Source: Nonomuraea aurantiaca (GTDB lineage: Bacteria > Actinomycetota > Actinomycetes > Streptosporangiales > Streptosporangiaceae). Taken from it: a stretch of 64,000 bases of DNA. Below the pieces are notes generated by a model. The model was not told where the DNA came from and ran no database searches. It was given only the letters and a program-made list of their open reading frames with translations. Positions 10,156 to 18,910 of this stretch are shown one piece after another. The stretch is from the NCBI RefSeq assembly GCF_020215705.1, contig NZ_JAIWNB010000006.1:124001-188000 (forward strand). Direction: 5' to 3'. Numbering within the stretch: the first letter of the stretch is position 1; each line of letters begins with the position of its first letter. The translations under genes and the position numbers were made by a program.

Positions 10156-10562
10156 TGTTCCGCATGTCGACGCAGGTCAAGAGTGGACAAGTGTCGGCCT
10201 CGAGTACGCAAGGGTGATTCCCATCACGGGGAGGGTCTCGCATGATGGGTCCTGCGGCCTTCAAGGTGACCCAGTTGGAGGCCGACCGGCGTGATCGTGA
10301 GCCCTTCCGCACGCCGGTTCCCTCGGCACCTGACCCGAGGGTGGGCCCAGCCGGGGACGGCATTCGGGGGGAGGCCGTCCCCGCGGCTGGGTTCCAACAA
10401 CGAAGGGCTTTTTTCTTTGTTACGGCACGGCCTGGCCGGCCGCCACCCTCCGCACGTGGCCGAGGGCCTCCAGGAAAACGGCCGCTGAACCCGCACAGGG
10501 CCGGGCGCCGTTACGCGCGATTCTCACTCAGATTCCGTGGCTTCCCTGCGGCGCCGTACGCG
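10156..10562. other. Intergenic gap with strong hairpins between recG and rsmD
   Basis: No convincing gene. It holds a small hairpin at 10320-10341 (CCCTCGG/CCGAGGG) and a strong one at 10346-10391: stem CCCAGCCGGGGACGGC / GCCGTCCCCGCGGCTGGG with a two-base bulge and a 12-base loop. A six-T run at 10409-10414 lies 18 bases further on the plus strand. On the minus strand the loop reads CTCCCCCCGAAT. It could be a terminator or a small structured RNA. Confidence 0.5.
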
Positions 10563-12740
10563 TCAGGTCTTCTCCAAGTATTCGGCCCGTTCGTCCGCCA
10601 GCAGGCGGTCTATCTCCGCGCGCAGGGCCTCGTTGGACTTCAGCTCCGGGTCGGCGGTCAGCAGGGCCGAGGCTTCGTCCCTGGCCGCCTCTATGACGTC
10701 CTCGTCGCGGAGGAGCTGGAGCAGCTTCAAGGACGAGCGTTTGCCCGACTGGGCGGCGCCCAGGACGTCGCCTTCGCGGCGTTGTTCGAGGTCCACGCGG
10801 GACAGCTCGAAGCCGTCGAGGGTCGCCGCCACGGCCGACAGGCGGGCTCGGGCGGGGGTGCCCTCGGGGAAGTCCGAGATCAGGAGGCAGAGACCGGGCA
10901 GGCCGCCCCGGCCGACCCGGCCGCGCAGCTGGTGGAGCTGGGAGACGCCGAAGCGGTCGGCGTCCATGATGATCATGACTGAGGAGTTGGGCACGTCGAC
11001 GCCGACCTCGATGACCGTGGTGGCGACGAGGACGTCGAGCTCGCCGCGGGTGAACGCGCGCATGATCGCGTCCTTCTCCTCCGGCGGGAGCTTGCCGTGC
11101 AGGACGCCCAGCCGGAGATCGCGGAAGGGCCCCTCGGAGAGCAGCTCGGCCACGTCGAGGACGGCCAGCGGCGGGCGCCGCTCCTCGTCGGACGGTGGTG
11201 CCTGGAGATCCCCCTCGTCGCCCTCCAGGTCGCCGATGCGCGGGCAGACGATGTAGGCCTGCCTGCCGAGGGCCACCTCCTCGCGGACCCGCTCCCAGGT
11301 GCGCTCCAGGAAGTGGGGCTTCTCGGCGGCGGGCACGACATGGGTGGTGATCGGCGCGCGGCCCGAGGGGAGCTGCGACAGCGTCGAGACCTCCAGGTCG
11401 CCGAAGACCGTCATGGCGACCGTGCGCGGGATCGGGGTGGCGGTCATGACCAGCACGTGGGGACGGCCGCCGCCGGCCTTCTCGCGCAGCGCGTCACGCT
11501 GCTCCACGCCGAACCGGTGCTGCTCGTCGACCACGACCAGCCCCAGGTCGGCGAACTGGACATGCTCCTGGAGCAGGGCGTGCGTGCCCACCACGATGCC
11601 CGCGGTGCCGGAGGCGGCGTCGAGCAGCGCGGACCTGCGCGCGGCGGCGCCCATGGAGCCGGTGAGCAGGGTGACGGCCGTGCCGCCGAACATGCCGCCC
11701 TGGGCGAGGTCGCCCAGCATGCCGCTGATCGAGCGGTGGTGCTGCTGGGCCAGCACCTCGGTGGGCGCCAGCAGCACCGCCTGGCCACCCGCGTCGACCA
11801 CCTGCAGCATCGCGCGCAGCGCCACCACGGTCTTGCCCGCGCCCACCTCGCCCTGCAGCAGCCGGTGCATGGGGTGCTCGAGCGCCAGGTCGGCCGCGAT
11901 CTCCTCGCCGACGAGCGCCTGCCCCTCGGTGAGCGAGAACGGCAGCCGCCCGTCGAAGTCGGTGAGCAGGCCGTCGGCGCGCCGGGGCCGGGGCCGGGCG
12001 GGCCACGCGGTCGCCGCCTGCCGACGCTGCAGCAGCACGGCCTGCAGGACGAACGCCTCGTCGAACTTCAGCCGCTCACGCGCCCGCCGCATGTCGCCGA
12101 AGTCCTTCGGCCGGTGGATGGACACCAGCGCCTCGGCCAGCCCCTCCAGACCACGCCGGTCCCGCAGCGCGGCGGGCAGCGGATCGTCGAGGGGCCCGAG
12201 CGTGTCGAGCACCACGCCGATCGCCCGCCTGATCGCCCACGGCGTCAGGTCCTTGCCCGCCGGATAGATCGGGACGGGCGCCGCCGCGAAGTCCTCCGCG
12301 CTCGCCTCGCCCTCCTCGAACAGCTCGAACTCCGGGTGCGACAGCTGCCACCTCGGGGTGGCCCTGGACCCGAACATGCCCACCTTCCCGGCGAACATCC
12401 CCCGCCGCCCCGGCTTGAGCCGCGACTCGGCCACGTGGGAGCCCTTGCCGAAGAACGACAGGTAGATCTTGTTGCGCCCGCCGTCGACGACCTCGACCTC
12501 CAGCCAGGTGCCGCCACGGTTGCGCATGGGCTTGCGCATCAGCCTCGTGACCTCGCCGACCACCGTGACGTGCTCGTCGACCTCCAGCGCGTCGAGCGAG
12601 GTCAGCTCCCCGCGCTCGGCGTAGCGGCGCGGGTAGTGGCGCAGCAGGTCGCCCACCGTCTCCAGGCCGAGCACGCTGTGCAGCAGCTTGGCGGTCTTGG
12701 GATCGAGCGCTTTCGTCAGGGGCTCGTCGAAACGGCTCAC
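10563..12740 (-). CDS. recG: ATP-dependent DNA helicase RecG
   Basis: RecG remodels stalled replication forks and Holliday junctions. Visible are the N-terminal wedge/OB region, Walker A LLQGEVGAGKT, the DEAH-like box VVVDEQHRFG, motif III MTATPIPRT, and the C-terminal helicase motifs including LHGKLPPEEKD and QLRGRVGRG. I chose the GTG at 12740 because homologues begin just before LDEPL and the hydrophobic HYPRRY region; the frame is open to a GTG at 12785 that overlaps the next gene. It follows the FakA-like gene closely and is probably cotranscribed. Confidence 0.95.
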   Translation of the reverse strand: MSRFDEPLTKALDPKTAKLLHSVLGLETVGDLLRHYPRRYAERGELTSLDALEVDEHVTVVGEVTRLMRKPMRNRGGTWLEVEVVDGGRNKIYLSFFGKGSHVAESRLKPGRRGMFAGKVGMFGSRATPRWQLSHPEFELFEEGEASAEDFAAAPVPIYPAGKDLTPWAIRRAIGVVLDTLGPLDDPLPAALRDRRGLEGLAEALVSIHRPKDFGDMRRARERLKFDEAFVLQAVLLQRRQAATAWPARPRPRRADGLLTDFDGRLPFSLTEGQALVGEEIAADLALEHPMHRLLQGEVGAGKTVVALRAMLQVVDAGGQAVLLAPTEVLAQQHHRSISGMLGDLAQGGMFGGTAVTLLTGSMGAAARRSALLDAASGTAGIVVGTHALLQEHVQFADLGLVVVDEQHRFGVEQRDALREKAGGGRPHVLVMTATPIPRTVAMTVFGDLEVSTLSQLPSGRAPITTHVVPAAEKPHFLERTWERVREEVALGRQAYIVCPRIGDLEGDEGDLQAPPSDEERRPPLAVLDVAELLSEGPFRDLRLGVLHGKLPPEEKDAIMRAFTRGELDVLVATTVIEVGVDVPNSSVMIIMDADRFGVSQLHQLRGRVGRGGLPGLCLLISDFPEGTPARARLSAVAATLDGFELSRVDLEQRREGDVLGAAQSGKRSSLKLLQLLRDEDVIEAARDEASALLTADPELKSNEALRAEIDRLLADERAEYLEKT

Positions 12741-12774
12741 GGGACTATGTTCTACCGCCTGCGGCCGACAGGAA

Positions 12775-14394
12775 TCATTCGACACCGATGAGCAGTGGAT
12801 AACCGCCCTGCTCTCCGTCGTAGACGACCAGGTCCACGTCGGGCCTGATGGCCCTGAGGTGGGCTTCGACGTGCTCGGCCAGGCGTACCGGCGCGTCGGC
12901 CCCCGTGACCAGGGTGACCAGTTCGCCGCCGCCCGCCACCATCCGGTCCACGACGAGCGTGGCCACCTCCTCCAGCGTGCCGCCGATCACCGACACGTCG
13001 CCGTCGATCAGCCCGAGCACGTCGCCGGGACGGCACACGCCCGCGCTCGTCACCGCCTCACGGTCGGCCACCACAAGGTGCCCGTGGCGCGTGTGCCCGG
13101 CCGCGTCGGTCATGGCCACCATGTCGTCGTCGAAGCGGCGCAGTGGATCGTGCACGGCCAGCGCGGCCAGACCCTGCACGGTGGCCCTGGTGGGCAGCAC
13201 GCTGACCACGACGCCGTCCTCACGGGCGATCTCGGCCGCCGCCGTCGCCACCGCCCCGGCGCCCTCGTCGTTCGGCAGCACCGCCACCTCGCCGCCCGCC
13301 TCCCGGATGGCGGCCAGCATCGCGGGCAGCGTGGGCCGCGTGCCGGGGGCGCGGCGTACCACCACCGCCCCGCACTCCTCGAACAGCGCCGCGATCCCGT
13401 CGCCCGCCGCGACCGCGACCACTCCCCGGCCCGCGCTGGCCCGGTGCGTACGCTCGGCCAGGTAGGTGATCCTGATCCGGTACGGCCGCCCCGCGCGCAG
13501 CGCCGCCTCAACTGCGGGGCCCGCCTCGCCGACATGGACGTGGACGTTCCACAGTCCCTCGCCGCCGACCACGACGAGCGAGTCGCCCATCGCGTCGAGC
13601 TCCTCGCGCAGCTTGGCCACCGCGGCGTCGTCGGCGTCGAGCAGGTACATCACCTCATAACCGGCCCCCACCTCGGCCATCGGCGAGATCCGCGAGGTCG
13701 GCGCGGGCACGTCATAGCGCTCGCTGTGGGAGCCGGTGATCACCCGTTCGAGCGACTCCAGGATGATCGCCAGCCCGGCGCCGCCGGCGTCCACGACGCC
13801 GCTGCGGGCCAGCACGTCCAGCTGCTCGGGCGTACGCCGCAGCGCCGCCCGCGCCGCACCGGCCGCCCGCCGCGCGACCGCCGCGAGATCACCTTTCACT
13901 TCCTGTACGACCGCTCCCTGAACGGCCGCTCCTTGTACGGCTGCTTCCTGAACGGCCGCTTCCTGTACAGGCACCTCCTGTACGGCCCGCGCCGCCGCCT
14001 CCAGCACGCTCAGCACGGTGCCCTCGACCGGCCTGGCCACGGCCGCCCGGGCCAAGGTGGCGGCACGCAGCAGCCCGGCGCGTAAGTCGGCGCCGTCCTT
14101 CAGCACCTCCGCGAGCCCGCGCAGCGCCTGGCTGACGATGACCCCGGAGTTGCCCCTGGCGCCGATCAGGGCGCCGTAGGAGAGCGTCTGCCACACCACC
14201 GCGGCGTCCACGTCGTCGGGCAGCGCCTCGACGGCCTCGGCCGCGGAGAGCACGGTCAGGTGCAGGTTGGTGCCGGTGTCGCCGTCCGCGACCGGGAACA
14301 CGTTGAGCGCGTCGATCTCCGCCCTGGCGCCGCCCAGCGCGTCGGCGGCCAGGCGAGCCCAGCGGCGTACCGCGAGCGGGTCGAGAACCTCCAT
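12775..14394 (-). CDS. DhaL-domain fatty acid kinase-like protein (FakA/YloV type)
   Basis: The N-terminal DhaL (dihydroxyacetone kinase L-like) domain has the nucleotide/metal motif VADGDTGTNLHLT, and GARGNSGVIVSQ lies further in. The C-terminal half resembles the FakA middle and C-terminal domains, so the likely role is ATP-dependent fatty acid phosphorylation with a DegV-type FakB partner not seen here. The ATG at 14394 is preceded by GGGGAGG. Oddity: residues ~136-165 are six pentapeptides of the VQEAA type, encoded by a perfect-period 15-bp tandem repeat inside the first domain. The gene lies in the conserved recG-rpmB interval. Confidence 0.88.
   Translation of the reverse strand: MEVLDPLAVRRWARLAADALGGARAEIDALNVFPVADGDTGTNLHLTVLSAAEAVEALPDDVDAAVVWQTLSYGALIGARGNSGVIVSQALRGLAEVLKDGADLRAGLLRAATLARAAVARPVEGTVLSVLEAAARAVQEVPVQEAAVQEAAVQGAAVQGAVVQEVKGDLAAVARRAAGAARAALRRTPEQLDVLARSGVVDAGGAGLAIILESLERVITGSHSERYDVPAPTSRISPMAEVGAGYEVMYLLDADDAAVAKLREELDAMGDSLVVVGGEGLWNVHVHVGEAGPAVEAALRAGRPYRIRITYLAERTHRASAGRGVVAVAAGDGIAALFEECGAVVVRRAPGTRPTLPAMLAAIREAGGEVAVLPNDEGAGAVATAAAEIAREDGVVVSVLPTRATVQGLAALAVHDPLRRFDDDMVAMTDAAGHTRHGHLVVADREAVTSAGVCRPGDVLGLIDGDVSVIGGTLEEVATLVVDRMVAGGGELVTLVTGADAPVRLAEHVEAHLRAIRPDVDLVVYDGEQGGYPLLIGVE
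13900..13989. repeat. Six 15-bp tandem units inside the FakA-like gene
   Basis: Units start at 13900, 13915, 13930, 13945, 13960 and 13975, each like TTCCTGTACGGCCGC on the plus strand. They encode VQEVP, VQEAA, VQEAA, VQGAA, VQGAV and VQEVK on the minus strand. The frame is kept. Confidence 0.85.
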
Positions 14395-14436
14395 CTGCGC
14401 GCTCCGACCTCCCCGCATGCGCTACCGTTAATGCAG

Positions 14437-14507
14437 GAGGATATCTCCGCATTTGAGCCCGTCTAGTGCTCGTGGTTCGCGCCCAGTGGTGCGGATCGGA
14501 TATCCTC
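14437..14507. promoter_or_regulatory. Inverted repeat in the fakA-like / rpmB divergent promoter region
   Basis: GAGGATATCTCCGCA (14437-14451) is mirrored by TGCGGATCGGATATCCTC (14490-14507) with a three-base insertion in one arm. Each arm contains TATCCT in the outward direction, a plausible -10 for the divergent fakA-like and rpmB genes. No good -35 is evident. Confidence 0.45.
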
Positions 14508-14595
14508 GTCAGGCTGGCCGGTTGTCCCGGCATGCCCTTCGCCCGGAAAGCATCACGCGGACAGGGCTACATCGACTGTTTTAAGGAGCGATACC

Positions 14596-14781
14596 GTGGC
14601 TTCCGTCTGCGATGTCTGCCGCAAGGGGCCGACCTTCGGCAACAACGTGTCCCACTCGCACCGCCGCACCCGCCGTCGCTGGAACCCCAACATCCAGACG
14701 GTCCGCGCGGTCATCGGCGGCACGCCGAAGAAGCTCAACGTGTGCACCTCGTGCATCAAGGCCGGCAAGGTCACCCGCTAG
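14596..14781 (+). CDS. rpmB: 50S ribosomal protein L28
   Basis: L28 is a large-subunit protein. The 61-residue product starts at GTG, with AAGGAG seven bases upstream. Four cysteines (C5, C8, C50, C53) make the zinc-binding form; actinomycetes often carry a cysteine-free paralogue elsewhere under zinc control. It is transcribed alone, away from the recG unit, and is followed by a strong terminator. Confidence 0.97.
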   Translation: MASVCDVCRKGPTFGNNVSHSHRRTRRRWNPNIQTVRAVIGGTPKKLNVCTSCIKAGKVTR

Positions 14782-14799
14782 CCGGTCCCGACTTTCGCC

Positions 14800-14834
14800 A
14801 AAGCCCGCCTGCTCGACACCGAGAGGCGGGCTTT
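14800..14834. terminator. Terminator after rpmB, possibly bidirectional
   Basis: Stem AAAGCCCGCC / GGCGGGCTTT with a 15-base loop starts 19 bases after the rpmB stop. The A- and T-ends make it usable from both strands, so it may also stop thiD transcription arriving from the right. Confidence 0.85.
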
Positions 14835-14874
14835 CGCCGTGTCCGGGGTAGCTCGGCGTCGGGGACGGCTCGGC

Positions 14875-15678
14875 TCAGCGCCAGCGCCAGGCGTGGTCGA
14901 CCGGGCCGATGCCGTCGCCGAGCGGGAAGCCCTTGGCGATGGCGCCCGTCACGTACTCCTTCGCCTTGCCCACCGCCGTCGGCACGTCGTCCCCCAGCGC
15001 GAGGTGGGAGGCGATGGCCGAGGCGAGCGTACAGCCCGTGCCGTGTGTGTGCCGGTTGTCCAGGCGTGGCGCGGAGAAGCGGTATTCGTTCGTGCCGTCC
15101 GTGAGCAGGTCCACGGGCTCGCCGGGCAGGTGGCCGCCCTTGATCAGGGCCCAGGTGGGACCCAGCTGCAGGATGGCGTCGGCCGCGCGGCGCAGGCCGT
15201 CCTCGTCCTCGACCTTGACCGAGGTGAGCTGCTCGACCTCCCACAGGTTAGGTGTGACGACGGTGGCGACCGGCAGCAGTCGCGTCTTGACCGTCTCGAC
15301 GGCCTCGGGCGCCAGCAGCGGGTCGCCGTGTTTGGACACGCCGACCGGATCGACCACCACCGGCGCCGGGTACGCGCCGAGCGCCGCCGCCACGACCTCG
15401 ACCAGTCCCGGCGAGGCCAGCATGCCGGTCTTGACCGACCGCGCCCCGATGTCGCCGAGCACCGAGTCGAGCTGCGCCCGTACGGCCTCGGGCGGCAGCT
15501 CCCAGTAGCCCTGGACGCCGAGCGAGTTCTGCGCGGTGACCGCGGCGATGACGCTCATGCCGTGGACGCCCAAGGCGAGCATGGTCTTGAGGTCGGCCTG
15601 GATGCCCGCCCCGCCGCCGGAATCGGATCCGGCGACGGTCAGCACGCATGGAGGGGTCGTAACCGTCATATCCCCCAT
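14875..15678 (-). CDS. thiD: Hydroxymethylpyrimidine (phosphate) kinase
   Basis: ThiD phosphorylates HMP and HMP-phosphate in thiamine synthesis. The substrate/ATP motifs are [17 protein letters not shown] near the N-terminus and [13 protein letters not shown] near the C-terminus; length about 268 is normal. I chose the ATG at 15678, which has GGGGGA eight bases upstream; an ATG at 15669 and a GTG at 15693 are alternatives. No TPP riboswitch is recognisable upstream; instead the start abuts a four-unit hairpin array. thiL lies 2.2 kb away, across the gene at 15812-17713. Confidence 0.95.
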   Translation of the reverse strand: MGDMTVTTPPCVLTVAGSDSGGGAGIQADLKTMLALGVHGMSVIAAVTAQNSLGVQGYWELPPEAVRAQLDSVLGDIGARSVKTGMLASPGLVEVVAAALGAYPAPVVVDPVGVSKHGDPLLAPEAVETVKTRLLPVATVVTPNLWEVEQLTSVKVEDEDGLRRAADAILQLGPTWALIKGGHLPGEPVDLLTDGTNEYRFSAPRLDNRHTHGTGCTLASAIASHLALGDDVPTAVGKAKEYVTGAIAKGFPLGDGIGPVDHAWRWR

Positions 15679-15682
15679 CCAA

Positions 15683-15823
15683 CCATCCCCCACGGGGAGA
15701 GCCGGTTAGCTGACGGTGCGCTCCCCACTGGGAGGGCCGCCGGTCGCCGACGGCTCGTCCCCGCTGGGATGGTCGGTCAGCCGACGGCCCATCCCTCGTG
15801 GGGATGGGCGGTTAGTTGACGGC
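15683..15823. repeat. Four tandem 34-37 bp hairpin units between thiD and the 633-aa gene
   Basis: Units lie at 15683-15719, 15720-15754, 15755-15788 and 15789-15823. Each reads, on the minus strand, GCCGTC, then a GCTAACCG-like part, then a short G/C hairpin such as CCATCCCCACGAGGGATGG. The last unit contains the stop codon of the 633-aa gene; the first provides the region before the thiD start. They may act as serial terminators or mRNA-end structures. Confidence 0.75.
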
Positions 15824-17713
15824 GCAGTCCCCGCCCACCAGGCCGCAGTTCGCCGGCTCGGCGCCCCGGCCCGTGGCCGAGATCGTCAGCTGGGCGGTGC
15901 CGCCCGTGGCGAGCGACTCGGTCAGGTCGATGATCAGCTGGTCCCCGTCCTGCGTCCACCCGGCGCCCTTCACGTCCAGCACCCGGCCGCGGATCGGCAG
16001 GGAGACCGTGAGCGACGGCAGCGCCTCCAGGGAGGAGTTGACGACGTCCAGGTGCGCGGTGTAGCCGACCAGGCCCTGGTTGACCACGTCGAAGTTCAGG
16101 CTCACCGACTGACCGCCCGCGGCCTGGGGCTGGTCGGTGGGTGCGGGGGCCGTCGTGACAGTGCCGCTCGGGTTGTCGGGGTCGTTGATCGTCGTGGCCT
16201 CGTCGGTCGGCTCCTCCGTGAGGCTCTCCGTCGGGCTCGGGTCGACCGGCTGCCTCGTGGGCCTGACCCGTTCCTTCGTCTTCGTCTTGGTCGGCGTCGG
16301 TGTCGGGGAGGCGCTACGGCGCGGCGTGCGCACGTTGGTCGTGGCCGACGGCTTCGGGGTGTCGGCGGCCTTGGTCTCCTCCTTGGTCGGCTCCTCGGAG
16401 GGCTCCTCCGTGGGCTCCTCGTCCGCCGGGGACTCGCTGGGCTTCGCACCCGGCTGGTTGGTCACCTGTACGGCGGCGCAGGTGGCGCCGGCGCACTTGG
16501 CCGGGTCGTTCGAGGAGCTCATCATCTTGACGCCGGCGACGGTACCGCCGAGGACGACCGCCACGGCGGCGACGGAGAGCAGCGCCACCTTGCCCCGCCC
16601 GCCGCTGGGAGGCGCGGCGAGCACGTCGGGGTCGGCGGGCGGCTTCTTGCGGCCACGACGGCGGCGCGGCTCGGGCTGGTCGTCGATCGGCTCGTCCGAC
16701 GACCAGCCCGAGCCGAGGAAGCCGTTGTCGGCGCTGTCCGCCCAGGCGGGCGTGGGTGCGTCGACCATGGTCGGCGCGCCGTACACCTTGATGTCACCCG
16801 GCGCGGGCGGCTCGTTCGACGGCGGCCCGAACACCTCGGTGGAACCGAAGACCTGGGTGGCGCCGAAGGGCTCGTTGAAGTCACGCGTCTCGTTCGAGCC
16901 GGGCTCGTCGGCGGGTCCCGGTGGCCGGCCGGGGGTGTCCCACTCCGGACGTGTGAAGGCGCCGGTCGTCTCGAACGGTCCCTCAGGGCGGTCGGACCGG
17001 CCGGCGCCGCCCGCCGGCGGCTGCTGCGGCTGGTTGAACACGCCTTCAGGGGGCATGAAGGCCCCGGTGGTCTCGGAAGGCCCCTCAGGGAACGCCCCAG
17101 GGCCCTCAGGACGCCCCTGGGGCGGAGCAACCGCCCCTTGGGGACGCATGAAGACGACCGACGCCCCTTCGGGCCGAGTGAAGCCGCCCGAGGGTCCTTC
17201 CGGGTGAGCGAAGCCGCCCGAGGGTCCTTCCGGATGGGTGAAGCCGTCCGCTGGCCCTTCAGGGCGAGGGAAGCCGCCTGCGGGTCCTTCCGGGCGCGTG
17301 AAGCCGCCCGCGGGTCCTTCTGGGCGGCTGAACATGCTCGGGGCCTCGGGGGACGACTCCGGGGGCCTGCCCGCGGCATTGGACCGCGGCGGCGGCGCGA
17401 ACGCGCCCGTCGTCTCGAACGGGTCAGGCCGTACGCCGGAAGCGGGACTGACCGGGGCCGGTCCGCCTTCCCGTTTCGGCATCGGCGCCCACTGACCCGT
17501 CACCTCCACCTGGTCGGGCGGCGAGGGCCAGCCGGGTGGCTCGGCTCCTGGCTCGTCCGGGCCCCAGAAGGCGCTCTTGGCGGTCGGGTCCGGGACGGCG
17601 GCCCACCTCGCGGCGGGGTCGGTGGTGAACCTGGGGTCCTCCTGAGAATCGTCGGAGCCCTCGTTCCCCCATTCATCCTCGTCGTCGGATCCACCTGTGC
17701 CGTGGCGGCCCAT
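15812..17713 (-). CDS. Single-pass membrane protein with proline-rich repeats and a CBM2-like C-terminus
   Basis: About 633 residues. The N-terminal half is acidic and Pro/Gly/Glu-rich, with decapeptide repeats (FTRPEGPAGG type, residues ~127-190). A lysine/arginine-rich stop (GRRKK-like) precedes one membrane segment (KVALLSVAAVAVVLGGTVAG). An outer Ser/Thr/Pro/Glu-rich stalk follows, then a C-terminal ~100-residue beta domain (SVSLNFDVVNQGLVGYTA onward) resembling cellulose-binding CBM2 folds. That fits a cytoplasmic disordered tail, one helix and an extracellular binding domain. The ATG at 17713 has AAAGGG about eight bases upstream. Binding function is inferred only. Confidence 0.75.
   Translation of the reverse strand: MGRHGTGGSDDEDEWGNEGSDDSQEDPRFTTDPAARWAAVPDPTAKSAFWGPDEPGAEPPGWPSPPDQVEVTGQWAPMPKREGGPAPVSPASGVRPDPFETTGAFAPPPRSNAAGRPPESSPEAPSMFSRPEGPAGGFTRPEGPAGGFPRPEGPADGFTHPEGPSGGFAHPEGPSGGFTRPEGASVVFMRPQGAVAPPQGRPEGPGAFPEGPSETTGAFMPPEGVFNQPQQPPAGGAGRSDRPEGPFETTGAFTRPEWDTPGRPPGPADEPGSNETRDFNEPFGATQVFGSTEVFGPPSNEPPAPGDIKVYGAPTMVDAPTPAWADSADNGFLGSGWSSDEPIDDQPEPRRRRGRKKPPADPDVLAAPPSGGRGKVALLSVAAVAVVLGGTVAGVKMMSSSNDPAKCAGATCAAVQVTNQPGAKPSESPADEEPTEEPSEEPTKEETKAADTPKPSATTNVRTPRRSASPTPTPTKTKTKERVRPTRQPVDPSPTESLTEEPTDEATTINDPDNPSGTVTTAPAPTDQPQAAGGQSVSLNFDVVNQGLVGYTAHLDVVNSSLEALPSLTVSLPIRGRVLDVKGAGWTQDGDQLIIDLTESLATGGTAQLTISATGRGAEPANCGLVGGDCAVN
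17160..17335. repeat. 30-bp tandem repeats coding a decapeptide
   Basis: Imperfect 30-bp units, plus strand of the type GCCGCCCGAGGGTCCTTCCG, repeat about six times. They encode decapeptides such as FTRPEGPAGG, FPRPEGPADG and FAHPEGPSGG in the membrane protein gene. Confidence 0.85.
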
Positions 17714-17840
17714 ATGGCTGCCCTTTCTGCAGGTTACAGTGGCCGCCAATCTTCATAACACCTTTACTACGGCTTTGTCCCAGTAATCCCGGTAGTCACA
17801 CCCCAAATCCGCCAAACCTTACACAAATCGCGGCGGGTTG

Positions 17841-18863
17841 TCACGCAAAGTGATCCCATCCGACGTGACCAATTTCACGGCCACGCACGTGAACTCCCTG
17901 ACCTGCCACTACGTCCCCCACGATCTGCCACGGCGGCGGCAGCGCCACCCCGGCGGGGAACACCGCCGCGAGCGCGTGGTCCTCGCCGCCCGACAGCACC
18001 CAGTCCAGCGGATCGGCCCCCAGCCGCTCGGCCGCCGCCGCCACCGGCTCCCCCACGACGAACGCGGCCGGGTCCAGCTCAATGCGTACGCCGCTGGCCG
18101 CCGCGATGTGCCCGAGGTCCTGGAGCAGCCCGTCGCTCACGTCGAGCATCGCGCTCGCCCCCAGGTCCGCGCCCTGGGGTCCCGCGGCGTACGGCGGACA
18201 CGGCCGCCGATGCGCGGCCACGGCCTCCCATAGCGGCGCCTCTCGCAGTGGAGAGGAAGGCAAGGAGAGCGGCGCACGGCTCGGCTCCGGAGGGTGGGCA
18301 GGCGGCCAGCCGGATTCCAGCAGCGCCAGCCCCGCGGCGGCGTACCCCAGACGGCCGGCCACCGCCACCACCTGTCCGGGGCGCGCGCCCGACCGGGTCA
18401 CCGGCGCCCGGCCGCCCAGGTCGCCGAGCGCGGTCACCCCGATGACGACCAGGTCGCCGCGCGCGATGTCGCCGCCCACGACACTCGCCCCCACGACCGC
18501 GCACTCGTCGCGGAACCCGTCGGCGAGCGCGTCGAGCCACTCCACCGGCAGATCCGCGGGCATCCCCAGGCCGACCACGATGGACGTCGGCACGGCCCCC
18601 ATCGCGGCCACGTCGGCAAGGTTCTGAGCTGCGGCTTTACGGCCCACGTCGTAGCCGCTGGACCAATCGCGGCGAAAGTGCCTACCCTCGAGTAGCAGGT
18701 CCGTAGACACCACGACGCGCCCGTCGGGCGCCCTGACCATCGCGGCGTCGTCGCCCGGCCCGAGCAGAACCGTCGCACCCTGCGGCAATCGTCCGGAAAT
18801 ACGAGACACCGCTCCGAATTCGCCGAGATCTCCGACTGTGATGACGCACCTCCTGACGCACAC
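17841..18863 (-). CDS. thiL: Thiamine-monophosphate kinase
   Basis: ThiL phosphorylates thiamine monophosphate to the active diphosphate. The family features are GPGDDAAMV near residue 38, VVSTDLLLEGRHFRRDW near 52 and LDVSDGLLQDL in the C-terminal half; length 340 is typical. The start is problematic: the only in-frame ATG/GTG is at 18863, but a perfect AGGAGG lies just inside the frame and a TACCCT -10 element directly abuts that GTG. A non-canonical start (ATC at 18842) is possible. The gene diverges from the Lrp-type gene. Confidence 0.93.
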   Translation of the reverse strand: MCVRRCVITVGDLGEFGAVSRISGRLPQGATVLLGPGDDAAMVRAPDGRVVVSTDLLLEGRHFRRDWSSGYDVGRKAAAQNLADVAAMGAVPTSIVVGLGMPADLPVEWLDALADGFRDECAVVGASVVGGDIARGDLVVIGVTALGDLGGRAPVTRSGARPGQVVAVAGRLGYAAAGLALLESGWPPAHPPEPSRAPLSLPSSPLREAPLWEAVAAHRRPCPPYAAGPQGADLGASAMLDVSDGLLQDLGHIAAASGVRIELDPAAFVVGEPVAAAAERLGADPLDWVLSGGEDHALAAVFPAGVALPPPWQIVGDVVAGQGVHVRGREIGHVGWDHFA

Positions 18864-18910
18864 AGGGTACGGTGGCCCTTCGGCGTGATCGAATCGCCCG
18901 GGAGGACGTA

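Noticed and set aside
10346..10391. 6C RNA (C6-loop) on the minus strand
   Set aside because: Only one of the two hairpins has six cytosines in its loop; the second loop is GTCAGGTG.
15660..15830. TPP riboswitch before thiD
   Set aside because: No THI-box consensus; the segment is the hairpin array. The same holds for the short region before thiL.
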